64,000 bases of DNA from Stromatinia cepivora (lineage: Eukaryota > Ascomycota > Leotiomycetes > Helotiales > Sclerotiniaceae), in NCBI GenBank assembly GCA_014898415.1, contig RCTD01000008.1:372001-436000 (forward strand), written 5' to 3'. The notes under the pieces were generated by a model that did not search any database, had not been told where the DNA came from, and worked only from the letters and a program-made list of their open reading frames with translations. Positions 11,538-23,953 of this stretch are shown here, piece after piece. Made by a program: the position numbers and the translations under genes. Within the stretch, counting starts at the first letter, position 1. The number at the start of each line of letters is the position of its first letter.

Positions 11538-13109
11538 ATGCCCGACATCGATCCAGCGGCCTTGAGTCGCCCTAGTGTAACGAACAAGAGTCCAACTCCT
11601 GTTTTACCTACAAAATCACTTACAGCGACAACTCCAGTTCAAAAATCAGCAAAATTCAATCATGTTCCGCCCCGCATCGACCTGAAACCGTTGTACACGG
11701 CAGTCAAGTCTGCCATTGGCGATAATTGGGGGACATACAAAGAATCAATTGGTTTATTTCTTATGGGTATGTGATGAAAGTCATTGTCCCCTGAAAGGAG
11801 CGATAAATACGCGTGTCCAAATTTATGTTAATTCTTTGTTTCTCAGGGCAAATGAACCAAACTGAACTCTCGTCCCGAATTGATCATTTTCTTATAACAA
11901 ATACTGGTGAAATCGAACATCTTCACAATCAACTCATATCTGCCATTTATGCCAATACCACTCGTGAAATGCCTGATCAGGGCGTGGCGAGCTGGGTCAG
12001 TGCAAATGATAAACCTACAACAGGAGCTGGGAGCAAGCCGGTCAGCGGCGATGCAGCGGAACAAAGACTCAAAACAGAAGTTATGCAATTGCCGAGTCGT
12101 GATAGAAGAAGGTTGAAGGATCTTTCTCAAAATGATGTGAGAATTTTCCAATATGTTGCGCATGCGAAATTTTACTGGACTTGTGCTAAATTGCTTCGCA
12201 GTTCGACCCATTCGATGCATTTGCTACAATGCTTACAGAGCATCGCCGTCCGAAGCCTGCAAGACAGCCAGAGACTGTACCTGCCAGTGCCGGTGGTCTA
12301 AACAAAACAAGTGAGTCAAATACAATTGCCGAGCCTGGGGAGTTTAGTAGTACTTACATGTTGTTCCAGATTGGGATCTGGAAATTCGGAAGAGATATAC
12401 TTTACCTTTAGCCTCAGAATCGGGGGAATTTCCTGATATGACAACCATCGAGTCGCGAATGCTTCCCATATGCTACGAAACAGGATTGGTCAATGGCCAT
12501 GTCCAAGATGCGGCTCAGTTCATGTCCGTGGCTACAGAAACGTTTATTAAAGAGGTTCTATCATCGATATTTAGCAAAACGAGAAGCAATGGGCCCGGAT
12601 CTATGGGCAGCGCCGGAACTGGTGGAGGTTCTTCCTGGGTCCAAACACACAAATATCGCAGACAGCTAGAAAGGGAAGAAGATTCGTCGATGCGCAACGA
12701 AGTCCTTCGAGACAAAAATGGCTTATTACCCACTGAAGCCCGTGCAGCAAGTGAACGAGGCCCTCTAGGCATGGCTGATGTACGTACTGCACTTGAAATT
12801 GCCGATTGTGGCTTAGGACAAATGCCAGTCGTTGTCCAGCAAATCATGTTCGGATACCAAGAGGGCGAACTAGAAGATTGGAATGCATTTACTCGACTTG
12901 GGCCCCAAGGAAGAATCATCACTGGGGATGAAGATGGCGACATTGAGATGGGTGGTCTCGAGGTTAATGGTTTAACTAATGGTGTTAACGGACACGCGAT
13001 AGACGAACCAATGAGTGATATCGAAGATTGGGGATGGGAAGGGGCTGAATACCAAGATCGAGCTGCGTTGGATATGGTGCTGGATTCATGTCTAGCAATT
13101 GGAGCTTGA
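11538..13109 (+). CDS. HFI1: SAGA complex subunit Hfi1/Ada1 (SAGA-Tad1 family)
   Basis: Four exons, 11538-11766, 11847-12136, 12202-12310 and 12370-13109, give 455 residues; all introns (80, 65 and 59 bp) are GT..AG and join in frame. Hfi1/Ada1 is a histone-fold structural subunit of the SAGA transcription coactivator and pairs with Taf12 in the nucleus. The SAGA-Tad1 signature starts near residue 46 with [20 protein letters not shown], continues with the [19 protein letters not shown] segment across the first intron, and includes a second block around [14 protein letters not shown] where the histone-fold part lies. A low-complexity Gly/Ser stretch follows ([15 protein letters not shown]), and the tail is acidic ([22 protein letters not shown]). 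It is the last host gene before the AT-rich repeat block. Confidence 0.88.
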
Positions 13110-14137
13110 TCCATGAATGATATTTACGGCTGGGTACGGAGTTTTAAATCTGGGTCTTGAGAGGCGTCATTAGCCCATTTGGCGGTAGTGGTTTAGCATT
13201 GGCGCAACGGATATTGGGTGTATCTATGTATCAGAATATTGTATAAAGAGATCATAAAATGGAGGGGGAAGGTGAAGGGCGCTTTAGGTACGGTTGGGTA
13301 TAGGGGAAATTCTGTACAGGATGATACCCATGAATTGGCTCGGTAGGCCACTTATTATTAGCATTTGAATGATGAAAGAAGCCAATAATTAGAGTGTAAG
13401 ATTACATCCATACTATAGCATTCAACCTCAATACAATGTGATCAATCAAACTTCAAATAGTCTCATCATATCGTTGAAAGGAGGTAGCTCTGCCTTTAAT
13501 TGCTTTTGACTTAACTTCGGTTAATTGCGCCAAGGCTTTCCGAAAACTACCTAGTCAACAACTGGAACCTCAAAATCTTTAATGCCCAGTACTACAAATT
13601 GTTACGATTGCTAGAAGGATATTACCTGTAAAGCTAGGAAACTCTATAAGGAAACAATCTTATTGCTTAAAACAAATATAATAATAACAATATACCATAA
13701 TTTTGAATAAAAAAACTCTACAAAATCTTTATATTTATTAAATTATAATATTGTGAAAGAGGTAGGTCGAGATACGTGCGTCCTGATAGTACACTACAAG
13801 GGGAAATGGGAATTGAAATTGATCAGATTATATTATAAAGGCTTCAAATAATAAAATTAATAGATTTAAATAATAATTTGGGTTATATATAAATAGAATA
13901 CAAAAAGATTAATAGAAAAACAATTAATTTCTTTCAAAGAAAAGAAAATAAAGCTTTCTTTTATATCTAACTATAAAGAATTATATAATTATATGATTAC
14001 AAATTAGTTATATATTAGATTTTGATAACCTAATTTTTTTATATTTTTTTTTGGAATATATATTCTATTTAGCTTTAGAATAATTATAAAAAATAAAAAA
14101 TTAAAGAGATCAAAAAATAATTAGGTTAAGGAAAGTT
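13110..14137. other. 3' flank of HFI1 and entry into the AT-rich block
   Basis: Up to about 13,660 the composition is gene-like, with no gene seen. From about 13,670 the sequence is strongly AT-rich. A short pocket of normal composition at 13,755-13,815 contains CACTACAAG at 13791-13799, which may mark the edge of an older element. No coding capacity recognised. Confidence 0.5.
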
Positions 14138-14482
14138 AATTAGAGTATCAGTAAATTAAGATGATGAATAATTTTTAAGATTGTTTTAAAAAAACAATAT
14201 ATTTTAGATTTTCATTAATTCAAATTTGCTTTTATTATTTTTTTATTAAATTCGATAAGAATTTCAAATTCCTAAGAAATATTTTTATTATTCTTTTTAT
14301 CTTTAATCTTTCTTAGATATTTAATCGAATATTTTGTAATGGATTTTGTGTTTGTAATTAGACTTTTTGATGATTCTTAAATATGATTTGAATGATGAAT
14401 AGGGATTTTTGATATTATAAATTCTTGTTCAATATTGAAAGGATAATTCTTTTTTTTATTATTAAATCTTATAAAAAGCTTT
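14138..14482 (+). repeat. Left arm of a long inverted repeat
   Basis: About 345 bp that match, reversed, 23446-23787 with transition differences: both arms share TTTTTAAGATTGTTTTAAAA, AATCGAATATTTTGTAATGG-like and CCTAAGAAATATTTTTATT segments. The left arm ends exactly where element J begins, and the right arm ends exactly where element B begins, so the true outer ends may be longer. Confidence 0.75.
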
Positions 14483-15838
14483 TGTCACGGAAAGCCTTGT
14501 GATCCCCTGTATCTTATGAAGGATCAAAGCGTATACTTTTCAATCGGAATGAAGGATCTATTAATTCTTACTAATCTATCAATTGATAAGGTGATCCTGA
14601 TATCCTAATAAACAAAGATCTAGTTTAATTAAGATGTATATCAACTAAATAATCATTCATTTGTTCTATATATACAGCTCTTGATTTATATAATCAAGAG
14701 CAAATCATTCAATTCTTTCATTCTATCAATCATATATATTATTTATTTAACGATCTCTGAAAGTGTTTTGTAATTATATTATCCCGTAATAATTATGAGT
14801 CTGGTAGTCCTTAAATCTATATAACTTTCTATCTAATGATTATTAAATATTTAAGGGATTATTTTTAAAATATCATTTCTATTTTATTTATAATTTAATA
14901 TTTATATCAATTCAGTTATTTTTATTTAATATAATAAAGGATCAAAATAATCTTCTTTTTATAATCTATATTCAATAATTAGAGTAGTATTTATATTTGA
15001 AAAATAAATATCAAGTTTAAGGAATCTGGAATTCAATTAATTTAAAGAACGATCTATTTGTTTCTATATCAATGATATCCATTCCAAACTCCGATCTGAT
15101 GAATGAATTTATCTATACTTAGATCGATTGATTTTCAATCAAATCATTTATTTTACTTTCTATTATCGATCTTCAAATTAAATACAATCAAAAGAAACAA
15201 ATTCAATACCAAAAGGAATTCTCGGAATATCTTATGGTAATTCAATTTAGGGAAGATATTAATGAAGATACAAAGATAAAAGATTCTGATAATAATATAT
15301 CGGGATCTATTTCTAGTAAATCTATTATTCCATTCTCAATTATTTTCCAAGAAATCTCCTCCGAGTTTGTTTCTCTTTAATTGGAATATCGATATCGATA
15401 ATAAGAATATATATAGAATTATAAAGCCTTTTATAATATTTATAAATGAATCGAATTATCAATTGATCAAATATATCTTATAAAATTATCCATTCTCAAT
15501 CAGGGTATTATAATTCTTTTATTCAAAATGATCATCAATGTATTCAAAAAGAAGCTTATATCTATAATAACTATTACCAAGTTTGTAATAATATAAGAAT
15601 ATCGATCTATTCTAATACAAATCTTATTCAACAAAATCGATCCTATTAAATAATATAGGGATTAGATTATAATCTATATTAAAGCTTTTATATACAAAAT
15701 CACTAAAATATAAAATGAAATCGCTATCAATACTTTTCTACAAACTATTAATACTAGAATATTTTCAATTTAAGCAAATATTATAATTATATAGATCGAA
15801 ATAAACAATTAATTCGGATTATTTAAAAAACGATTAAA
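14483..15838 (+). mobile_element. Element J: 5' LTR and gag region of a family-2 Copia element, truncated
   Basis: The first 309 bp (14483-14791) are an LTR starting TGTCACGG and ending CCCGTAATA, the same LTR found twice at the ends of element F. Then comes ATTATGAGTCTGGTA in the primer-binding position and about 1 kb that matches the interior of F just after its 5' LTR, with many C-to-T and G-to-A differences. Similarity to F stops near 15838 and no 3' LTR follows, so J is 3' truncated or rearranged. No open frame survives. Confidence 0.75.
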
Positions 15839-17174
15839 AGTAATTGCTATATCAAATACCTCTTATATATACCAACTTCTTTATTCCCAAATGATTATAT
15901 CAATTTCGGAGTTTGTAATTATGAATATCAATAAATAAAAAAAGAAAGATTATCATTTTGATTTTTCAAAAAAAGCCCTTTCTTATTCATTCATTCTGAA
16001 TAGATTTATATTTTATCATTATATGACTGATTATAATATTGAATTTGTTTTAGATAATAACGATTCAACTTCCAACAATTTTAAAATAATCTTAAATTCT
16101 TTATAGAAATTGAAAAACTGCTCTTATAATTTAAATTATTAATTTGAAAAAGGATAATATTCTTTAATGGATAATAAATATATTATCAATCAAATAAAAT
16201 AGAAAGTTATTATATCGTTGGGAGAGTAAATTATTATAAATACTTTATATATATACCATTTATATATTCTAACAAAACTCCTCGATTTAAAATCGAAGTA
16301 TATTTCGGCCAAAGAATTATAAAACAGATTAATTATTATTATTAGAAATCGAAAATATATTAATAAAATAAGATTAATAAGGGTATTCTATCCTTAATTC
16401 TATTTATATCAATCTTTGGCTTTAAAACAATCAAAGCAAATCTTTGATCTTAATCGATTCGGTTTAATGGGAAGCTTTTATTTCTTTGATTTTAATAAAA
16501 TTTTTAAAGATAATTTTTTTTATTAGAATTATTAAATAAAGAATCCTTTAAAAATCAATTTATTTTATATATCCTTTTGTTTCAATATATCTTTAAACAA
16601 AGAAATAAATTCGATTTGTGAAATATTTGTAAAGATATTCTCGCTATCTACAAATAACATTTCTGCAGAATCTTTAAAGAAGATCTATTCCCGAATTATT
16701 ATTTTTCGATCATTCAATTCCTTTTAAAATATAATCCTGTTTTATAGCGTATTATTATTTATATTCAGAAGAATAAAGAATTCCGCTTTATATCAGTATC
16801 TTTATCTATATTATATTTTCCTAATTATAATAAAAAGTTTAACCTTTATTATTCCTTTTCTAATCTTTTTTATTTAATTTTCAAAGATAAACAAAAAGAA
16901 GTTTCAAAAAGAATAATTATTATAATTGATCTTTCTAAATCAAAAAAATTGATTAAAAGCTTTTATAAAGAATATCAAATCCTTGTTTTTTATAAATTAA
17001 ATAATAATAATAATTTAATTCAGGAATTTTTAAAGAAATATTCTTTTATTTATTAATTATAATATAATCTTAATTGAATAATAAAAAAAGAAGCTTTCCA
17101 AAAAATCAAACAAAAGAATCAATTTCGTTAAAGGATTTTAATTAAATCTGAATCCTGAATAATTATAATTCGAT
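15839..17174 (+). pseudogene. Decayed coding sequence of an unidentified element
   Basis: AT-rich, but one frame reads coherently through about 16,520-17,055 interrupted by only a few TAA/TAG/TGA codons, with charged and aromatic residues arranged as in a real protein (for example LFPNYYFSIIQFLLKYNP and KSKKLIKSFYKEYQILVFYK). The next part of the same locus continues after element A at 22666. I do not recognise the family; a transposase between the inverted-repeat arms is possible. Confidence 0.4.
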
Positions 17175-17179
17175 TAAAA
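17175..17179. other. TSD of element A, TAAAA
   Basis: TAAAA here and again at 22661-22665, flanking element A exactly. Confidence 0.9.
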
Positions 17180-17345
17180 TGTTGGAAATGAGGCCATCAT
17201 AGGATTAGAATTGAGGTCACAAGACCACAATGGTGCACAGACCATATTTGGGGATAACCTCAATTCTACTCCTACTAGAATTATAGATCCTTAGTTTAAC
17301 CTATATAATCAACAATACTATTACTTCCTATATCAAAAGTTAATA
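17180..17345 (+). repeat. 5' LTR of element A
   Basis: 166 bp. The outer edge (TGTTGGAAATGAGGCCATCA) is nearly unmutated, while its inner end (TATATCAAAAGTTAATA) carries transitions compared with the 3' LTR. Confidence 0.9.
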
Positions 17346-17839
17346 GATTATAAGATCCAGTTGTATAGTAATAACTAGAAAGCAAAGCAAATCGAGAAAG
17401 GATTAGTATAGTTAGTAGGGGTGGAATAGAATGAAAATCAGAGTTTTCATATAATACTATTGAAGTAGAGTTGAAATATGATAATATAGTTTATAATTCA
17501 TAATATTATAGGCCAGAACAGAGAACAATCTATACAATACCGATACAGAATTATAGTAAAGACGAAGAGTAAATTCGTATAACTACAAAAAAACATATTA
17601 CAATATAATTTTATGAATTCTTTTATTGTTTTATTTTTATATTTCTTTATTATTTTGAATTTATTTGTTATATATCCTTTTTTAAGATCGTTTTAAAAAT
17701 CTGAAGACTATCTTCGATACCCATTAAACAGCAAGAAACCTTTATAATATCGAAATCAAACAACCCTTCGAAATTCGATCAAAATAACTATAAACGATAG
17801 TTCAGATAAACGAAGATACAATTAAAAGAGAAAGGATGG

Positions 17840-20800
17840 TTCTACACAATTGATCAAATATTAGACGAATATATATAGATTGCAGGACCCAATATAATAT
17901 CTACCTACGAGATCAATAATCGTATATATTACAATATCGAATTGAAATCGGAATACTTAAAGGATGAAGCGAATATATTATCATATATTTGCACAACATT
18001 TAATAATAACAATAAAACCCTTACCGACGAATATTCAATAATATATATACTTTGGAGATATCTTAAATCAAAATATATCAGAGTCAATGTAATTATAATC
18101 AATATATATATAATAATGATCTAGAACTTCAAATTCCAATCCAATATTCATCTTGATATAATCATTATCGAAGTTTGGGATAAACTGAAAGAATATAAAA
18201 GGAAACTAGGAGTTACAGATAAAAACTATCGATTAGTATATCAAAATATTGTTTTGTTCTTGATTTTAATATGTAGTTTTTCAATCGATTATCAAGAAGT
18301 AATGGATATATTGGATATCCAAATCAGCTTTAATATCGATGATAAAATCAAGTATTTATAAACTAAAGAATTTTGTCTTAAAGATAAATCAAAGCTAATA
18401 CAAATTGCGAAAGGATCTAAATACACTTCTCGACACCAAGAATCAGATTTCGAGATCTCAAACAATATTTGCAATCTGTATCAAAGGGAAGATCATTATA
18501 TACAAGACTACCTACATTTAGTACAAACTAACAAACTACTTTGTAATTATTTTCGTTATCAAAAAAAAAAGAGATTATCGAATCCGAAAAAGGTTTATTT
18601 CAACAAGAAAGACTAAATATACCCTATTAACAATATTTCTGAATCAAATTCCGATATTGAAGATATAATAAAAAAAGATTGTAATTTAACAAAGGAAATC
18701 ATTAATAAAGCTTCCCCTAATAAATGATATACCGATATAGACGCTTCTTTATATATATCTAATCAATTTTCATTATTTAGATCAATAGAATCTATTGCCA
18801 AACAAAAAATAAAGATTGATAGAGGAATAATATATTATCGTTATTAGGGTTTAATGGATATGATATATAAAGATGATTCTAAGATGCTACTTTCAAATAT
18901 ATTATATATACTAGAGCTAGAAATAAACTTGCTATTAGAAAAAAGGATCTGCGAAACAGAATTGCAAAAGGAATTCAATTTTCATTATATATATTTCAAG
19001 AAGAACAATAAGAAAGTCATTCATACTAGAATGCAAAACGGAATGTATATGATTTCATATATGACCAAAGGATATAAGGATATAACTTTCTGTTCTAATA
19101 TATATCAAAATGATCAGGAAAAAGGCTTCTCTTTAAAGATAATCGATAGCATTAAAAGTATCGATAACGAATTAATATTCAAAGAGAAAAAGAGATATTT
19201 GTTATGGCATCGAAGATTTAATTATCTAGGTTCAGATAAGATCAAGAATCTATATAAAGTATTCAATATAACCAAATCGATAAAAATCCCAATTGAATTA
19301 GATATTTGCGAAATGTATATATTCACCAAGATGATCAATTGTATTCCAAAGCAATTGAGTCTATATAAATCAAAGAGATTCGAATTTATATATTTCGATA
19401 TTATAGGACCATTTCCAAAATCGATTCGAAGGAATTGTTATTTCATATTGATCATTGACAATTGTATAAGAATAAATTGGATTATATCATTTAAACAAAA
19501 AAACGATACAATTCAAATATTGAAAACTTAGAAAAAGGAGATAGAATTAGCTACTAAAGAAAAGATCATTATAATTAAAACTAACAATACACCAGAACTC
19601 CTACAAGCTATTCATGAATAATCATCGGGCATATAATCCGAAGTTATAACAATTGCCTCTTTATATCAAAACAAGTTTGTAGAACAGAATATAAGAATTG
19701 CAAAAACAAATATAAAAGTAATACTAAAAGAAACTGGATTACCATTAGAATTTTGGGATGAAGCTATAAAGCATAATATTTATATCAGGAATTGTATTAA
19801 TATTGATCCTGATATAAACGGAATAGATTGATCTCTTATAAAAGCTTTTATAGATATAGTATTAAATATAAAAATATACAAAATCTAAAAGAACAAATGT
19901 TATATTTATATCAATTCCAAGATTATTCCGAAAAGGTAGAGATACAATAAGTTGTGGGATATTTCGAGAATCGATATATTTTTAGGGTATTCAAAAGTTA
20001 TGAACAAATATATTAAAATATATTTTCTAGAATTAAATTATACATTTCAATTAAGTAAAGTAATTATAAATGAATCTCATCAAAAAGAAGATTTGAATCT
20101 TAAATTAAGAAATTGTAAATCAGATCTATAAGGAATAAAGAATGTAAAGCTAAATCGAAAATCTTATAATAGATTAACAGCAAATAAAATATCTTCTCTA
20201 TTCTCAACATCAAATACAATATCTGTATTATTTTTATTCCAAATGTTTTCTCTAATAGATATTATACCGAATTTAATGATTATACTAAGCACCCCAATTG
20301 TCGAATTGAGATCAGATAAATTAGATATATCAATATCAATATACGATGAAGATGAAGATAACAATATCCAGAAAACAAATCAAGAATCTTCTTCCAAAAA
20401 TACTTCAAATATCGAATTCATCATTTCAAAGGATCCAATCTAAAAATCAACTTTTACAAATCCTGAATCTGTATTAGAAACAAAATTTAAAACCATCTTA
20501 AATTTTGTTGATAAACCTATTTCAACAAAATCAAAAAACGAAATAAATCTATAATCATCTAAGATCAAATAAAAGAATAAAATAAACCTTAAAAACGAAT
20601 CCCTAAGATATCTAATACAAAAACGGAAAAAAGATATAAAACAAAATTCTAAAAAAGAACAAGAAAACAAGATTATAAAGACATTGATTACAATATCTAT
20701 ACAAGCCAAAACTCAAGAAAGTATAGAATACATTATAATTACAATTCTAATTATTTATAAAATAAACCCTTATATCAAAGACAAAATTGTTTTAGATTTC

Positions 20801-22462
20801 ATAATTTCATTGATAAATATAAATAATATAGAAAGTATAATATATCCGGCCAAAGAAATTCTAAGAATCAAAATACTAAGAACTTATAAGAAAGCAATAT
20901 CGGATCGAGAATATTCTGAAAAATGGAAAAAAGTTATCCAAAAAGAAATCATATTTTTAATTCAAAATAGTACTTAGAAAGAATATATATTTTCTAAAGG
21001 AAATAATTTAATTTCGATAAAATAAGTATTTATAATTAAGATTAAGGATAACAAGGTAGAACGATTTAAGGCAAGATTAATAACTCAAAAATTCAATCAA
21101 ATACTAAAAAAAAATTACAATGAAACATTTGTACTAATAATGAAACTAGATATATTCAAACTATTTCTAATTATTGTTGTAAAGGAAAACTTGGAATGCT
21201 TATATTTCGATATCAAAAATGCCTTTACCGAATTGTATTTGAAGAAAAAAATCTATTTTGAATTATTCCAAAATATCAAAGTCAAAAAGGGATATATACT
21301 ACAAACTTTATGAAGTTTATATAAATTGAAATAAACTGGAAGGGATTGAAGTTTATTATTGAAGAAAGAGTTTTTAAGTATAGATTTTGTATAAAGTTTG
21401 GTGGATCTATATTTGTATATATCCAAAGATTGTGATATAATATTATTGATATATATCGATGATATCGTTATTGTATTATGTATATCATTGTAAATCATTT
21501 GATTCGATGAAAAACTATCGGTCTGTTTTAATATCAAGAATTTAGGGGAGATTAGTAAGATCCTAAATATTAGAGTTATTTGTAATAGAAAAATGTATAT
21601 ATTAATTATAAATCAAAAAGAATATCTCGATATTATATTAACCAAATATAGTATTATATATAAACAATATCAAATTAAAAAACTGTTAATAATGGATTAT
21701 ATCTATTTCCAATTAATAATCGATAACGATGAATTAATAGATATAAATGAATATCAATAACGAATAGGAAATATAATTTATTCAATAGTATATATTCAAT
21801 TAAATATAATATTCTCAGTTGAAAAACTTTCATAATTTATGACAAAATCAGCAAAATATTATACTATAACTTTGAAGAATCTAATATGATATTTATAATC
21901 AATAATCAAACAGAAGTTATGGTTTGGGTTAAAGGAAATATAATTTGATATTTATAAAGAATATAATATATTTGATAATATAATAAAAGTATATATAGAT
22001 ACAGATTGAATTAATAACAAATATAATCGGAAAAATGTTTCAGGGGGAGTTATAATATTCTACAAAGGTTTTATATCGTAGATTAATAAAAAACAAATAT
22101 CTATAATTACCTTTAATACAGAATCGGAATATATTGCAATAGTAATGTTTATTAAATAAAGGAGATAAATTGTATAAATATTCAAAGATCTATTCAAATC
22201 AAATTACATTAAAAAAAACGGAAATATAATTCAAATATTTAATAACAATCAAAACACTTTAACTTTAATTAAAAATCCATATTTATATAAACAATCCAAA
22301 TATATAGATATCAATTATTATTTTATTAAGAATTTAATAGAAAAAAAGAAAATCGTTATTAGTTATATTAATATATACAATATAATTATTAACGGAATGA
22401 TAAAGCTTTATACAAGAATTACTTTCGAAAAATTCAAAAAAATATTAGGATTAATAGCTTAG
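17840..22462 (+). pseudogene. gag-pol of element A, many stops
   Basis: One coding line can be followed through stop codons that are nearly all CAA/CAG/TGG-to-stop changes. Gag lies at about 17,850-18,650 (LKSEYLKDEAN..). GAG-pre-integrase is at about 19,195 (RYLLWHRRFNYLGSDKIKNL, open within 18854-19531), the integrase core begins at FEFIYFDIIGPFPKS near 19,380. The RT has VERFKARLITQKFNQ near 21,055 and the YIDDI active-site motif near 21,460. RNase H has the NTESEYIAI segment near 22,110 and ends with a TAG at about 22,460. Not functional. Confidence 0.88.
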
Positions 22463-22494
22463 AAAAATCGAATAAAATATCCTCAATAAAGGAA

Positions 22495-22660
22495 TATTAG
22501 AAATGAAATTATTATAAGATTAGAATTGAAATTACAAGATTATAATAATACACAAACCATATTTAGGGATAACCTCAATTCTACTTTTACTAGAATTATA
22601 AATCCTTAATTCAATTTATATAGTCAACAATACTACTACTTCCTGCACCAAAAGTCAACA
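22495..22660 (+). repeat. 3' LTR of element A
   Basis: 166 bp. The inner edge is mutated (TATTAGAAATGAAATTATTA), the outer edge intact (CTTCCTGCACCAAAAGTCAA CA). Confidence 0.9.
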
Positions 22661-22665
22661 TAAAA

Positions 22666-23445
22666 GCTATTTTGAGATATATCAATTCTTTTAGATTTTA
22701 TAAATCGATTTTGATATTAATCTTTTATTTAATTATAATTTCGGATAAAAAGAATATAAAGGATAATAGCTTTTATAAAAACCTTCAAAGATTTTTTCAA
22801 AATCAAATTATTCTTTTTGAATTAAATGAATTTAATAAAGAAAGTCTTTATATTCTTCAATCTTTTTTTTTAATATCAATTTTATTCTACAAAATTATTT
22901 TTTTATAATTCTTTTAGAATATTTATTTTGGGATTTTAATATTATTAAAGAAATAATAAACAGATTGTTTAAAGCCAATGATAATGAATTCGAGTTTTGA
23001 TATAAACAATGATGTAATCTTGTAATAATGGATCTAATCATCCAATTTGAAATATTCTAAAATAAAGAAAAGTAATAAAGAAATTGATTATTATTTATAA
23101 ATTATAATATATTTTTATAAAAACAAAAAACTCTTTATAATAAGGATCTTAAAGATGATGAATTCTTTAATAAGAAAAATACTAACAATTAGGAAATCGT
23201 AAATCTAATTAATAAAAAATCCCTTATTAAGAAATCTCAATTTATACCAAAGAAATTCATTAAAAAAAAAAAAAATTGTAGGGCAAAAATCAATTCAAAA
23301 TCAATCTACAATATCATTTAGTCCTCCTAAAATAGTTTAATCTTTAAAGTCCTTAATTGGATTTTCTGGAATATAAGGTATTGTTTCAATCCTTAATACA
23401 GATTATAAATCAAATAAAGAATAGATGAATTACTTTTCAATAAAG
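22666..23445 (+). pseudogene. Continuation of the unidentified decayed element
   Basis: Resumes directly after element A's TSD. An open stretch at 22672-22908 (LNEFNKESLYILQSFFL..) is followed by stop-rich sequence in the same frame up to the right inverted-repeat arm. No family recognised. Confidence 0.35.
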
Positions 23446-23787
23446 AAACCTTTTGCAAAATCTAATAATAAGAAAAAAATCACTTTTTCAATATTAGGCA
23501 AAAATTTATAATATTAAAAATCCTTATTCATTATTCAAATTGTATTTAAGAATTATTAAAAAGTCTGATTACAAGTATAAAATCCATTACAAAATATTTG
23601 ATTAAATATCAAAAAAAATCAAAGATAAAAAGAACAATAAAAATATTTCTTAGGAACTTGAAATTTTTATTGAATTTAATAGAAAAACAATAAAAGCAAA
23701 TTTGGATCAATAAGAATCTAAAATATATTGTTTTTTTAAAACAATCTTAAAAATTATTTATTACCCTAATTTATTAATATTCTAATT
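23446..23787 (-). repeat. Right arm of the long inverted repeat
   Basis: Reverse complement matches 14138-14482 over its whole length with mainly transition differences. Together the arms bracket 14.1-23.8 kb, which suggests the terminal repeats of an old DNA element or a palindromic duplication. Confidence 0.75.
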
Positions 23788-23953
23788 TGTTAACTTTTGG
23801 TTCAGGAAGTAGTAGTATTGTTGATTATATAGATTGAATTAAGGATCTATTATTCTAGTAGGAGTAGAATTGAAGTTATTCTCAAATATGGTCTGTGCAT
23901 TATTATGATTATATAATTTCAATTTTAATTCTATAATGGCTTTATTTCCAATA
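23788..23953 (-). repeat. 3' LTR of element B
   Basis: 166 bp, minus orientation, starts TGTTAACTTTTGGTTCAGG on the plus strand and ends TTTCCAATA. Confidence 0.9.

Larger units (their letters stand above)
17180..22660 (+). mobile_element. Element A: complete Ty1/Copia retrotransposon (family 1), RIP-degraded
   Basis: 5,481 bp with LTRs 17180-17345 and 22495-22660 (166 bp each) and a perfect 5-bp TSD. LTRs run from TGTTGGAAATGAG to AAAAGTYAAYA. The putative primer-binding site starts at 17346, directly after the LTR (GATTATAAGATCCAG), and a purine tract CAATAAAGGAA precedes the 3' LTR. Domain order gag, GAG-pre-integrase, integrase, RT, RNase H is that of Copia. It is inserted in the unidentified older element. 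Confidence 0.93.

Noticed and set aside
12515..13114. 199-codon minus-strand frame
   Set aside because: Lies opposite HFI1 exon 4, which has clear SAGA-Tad1 content; the minus frame is a composition artefact.
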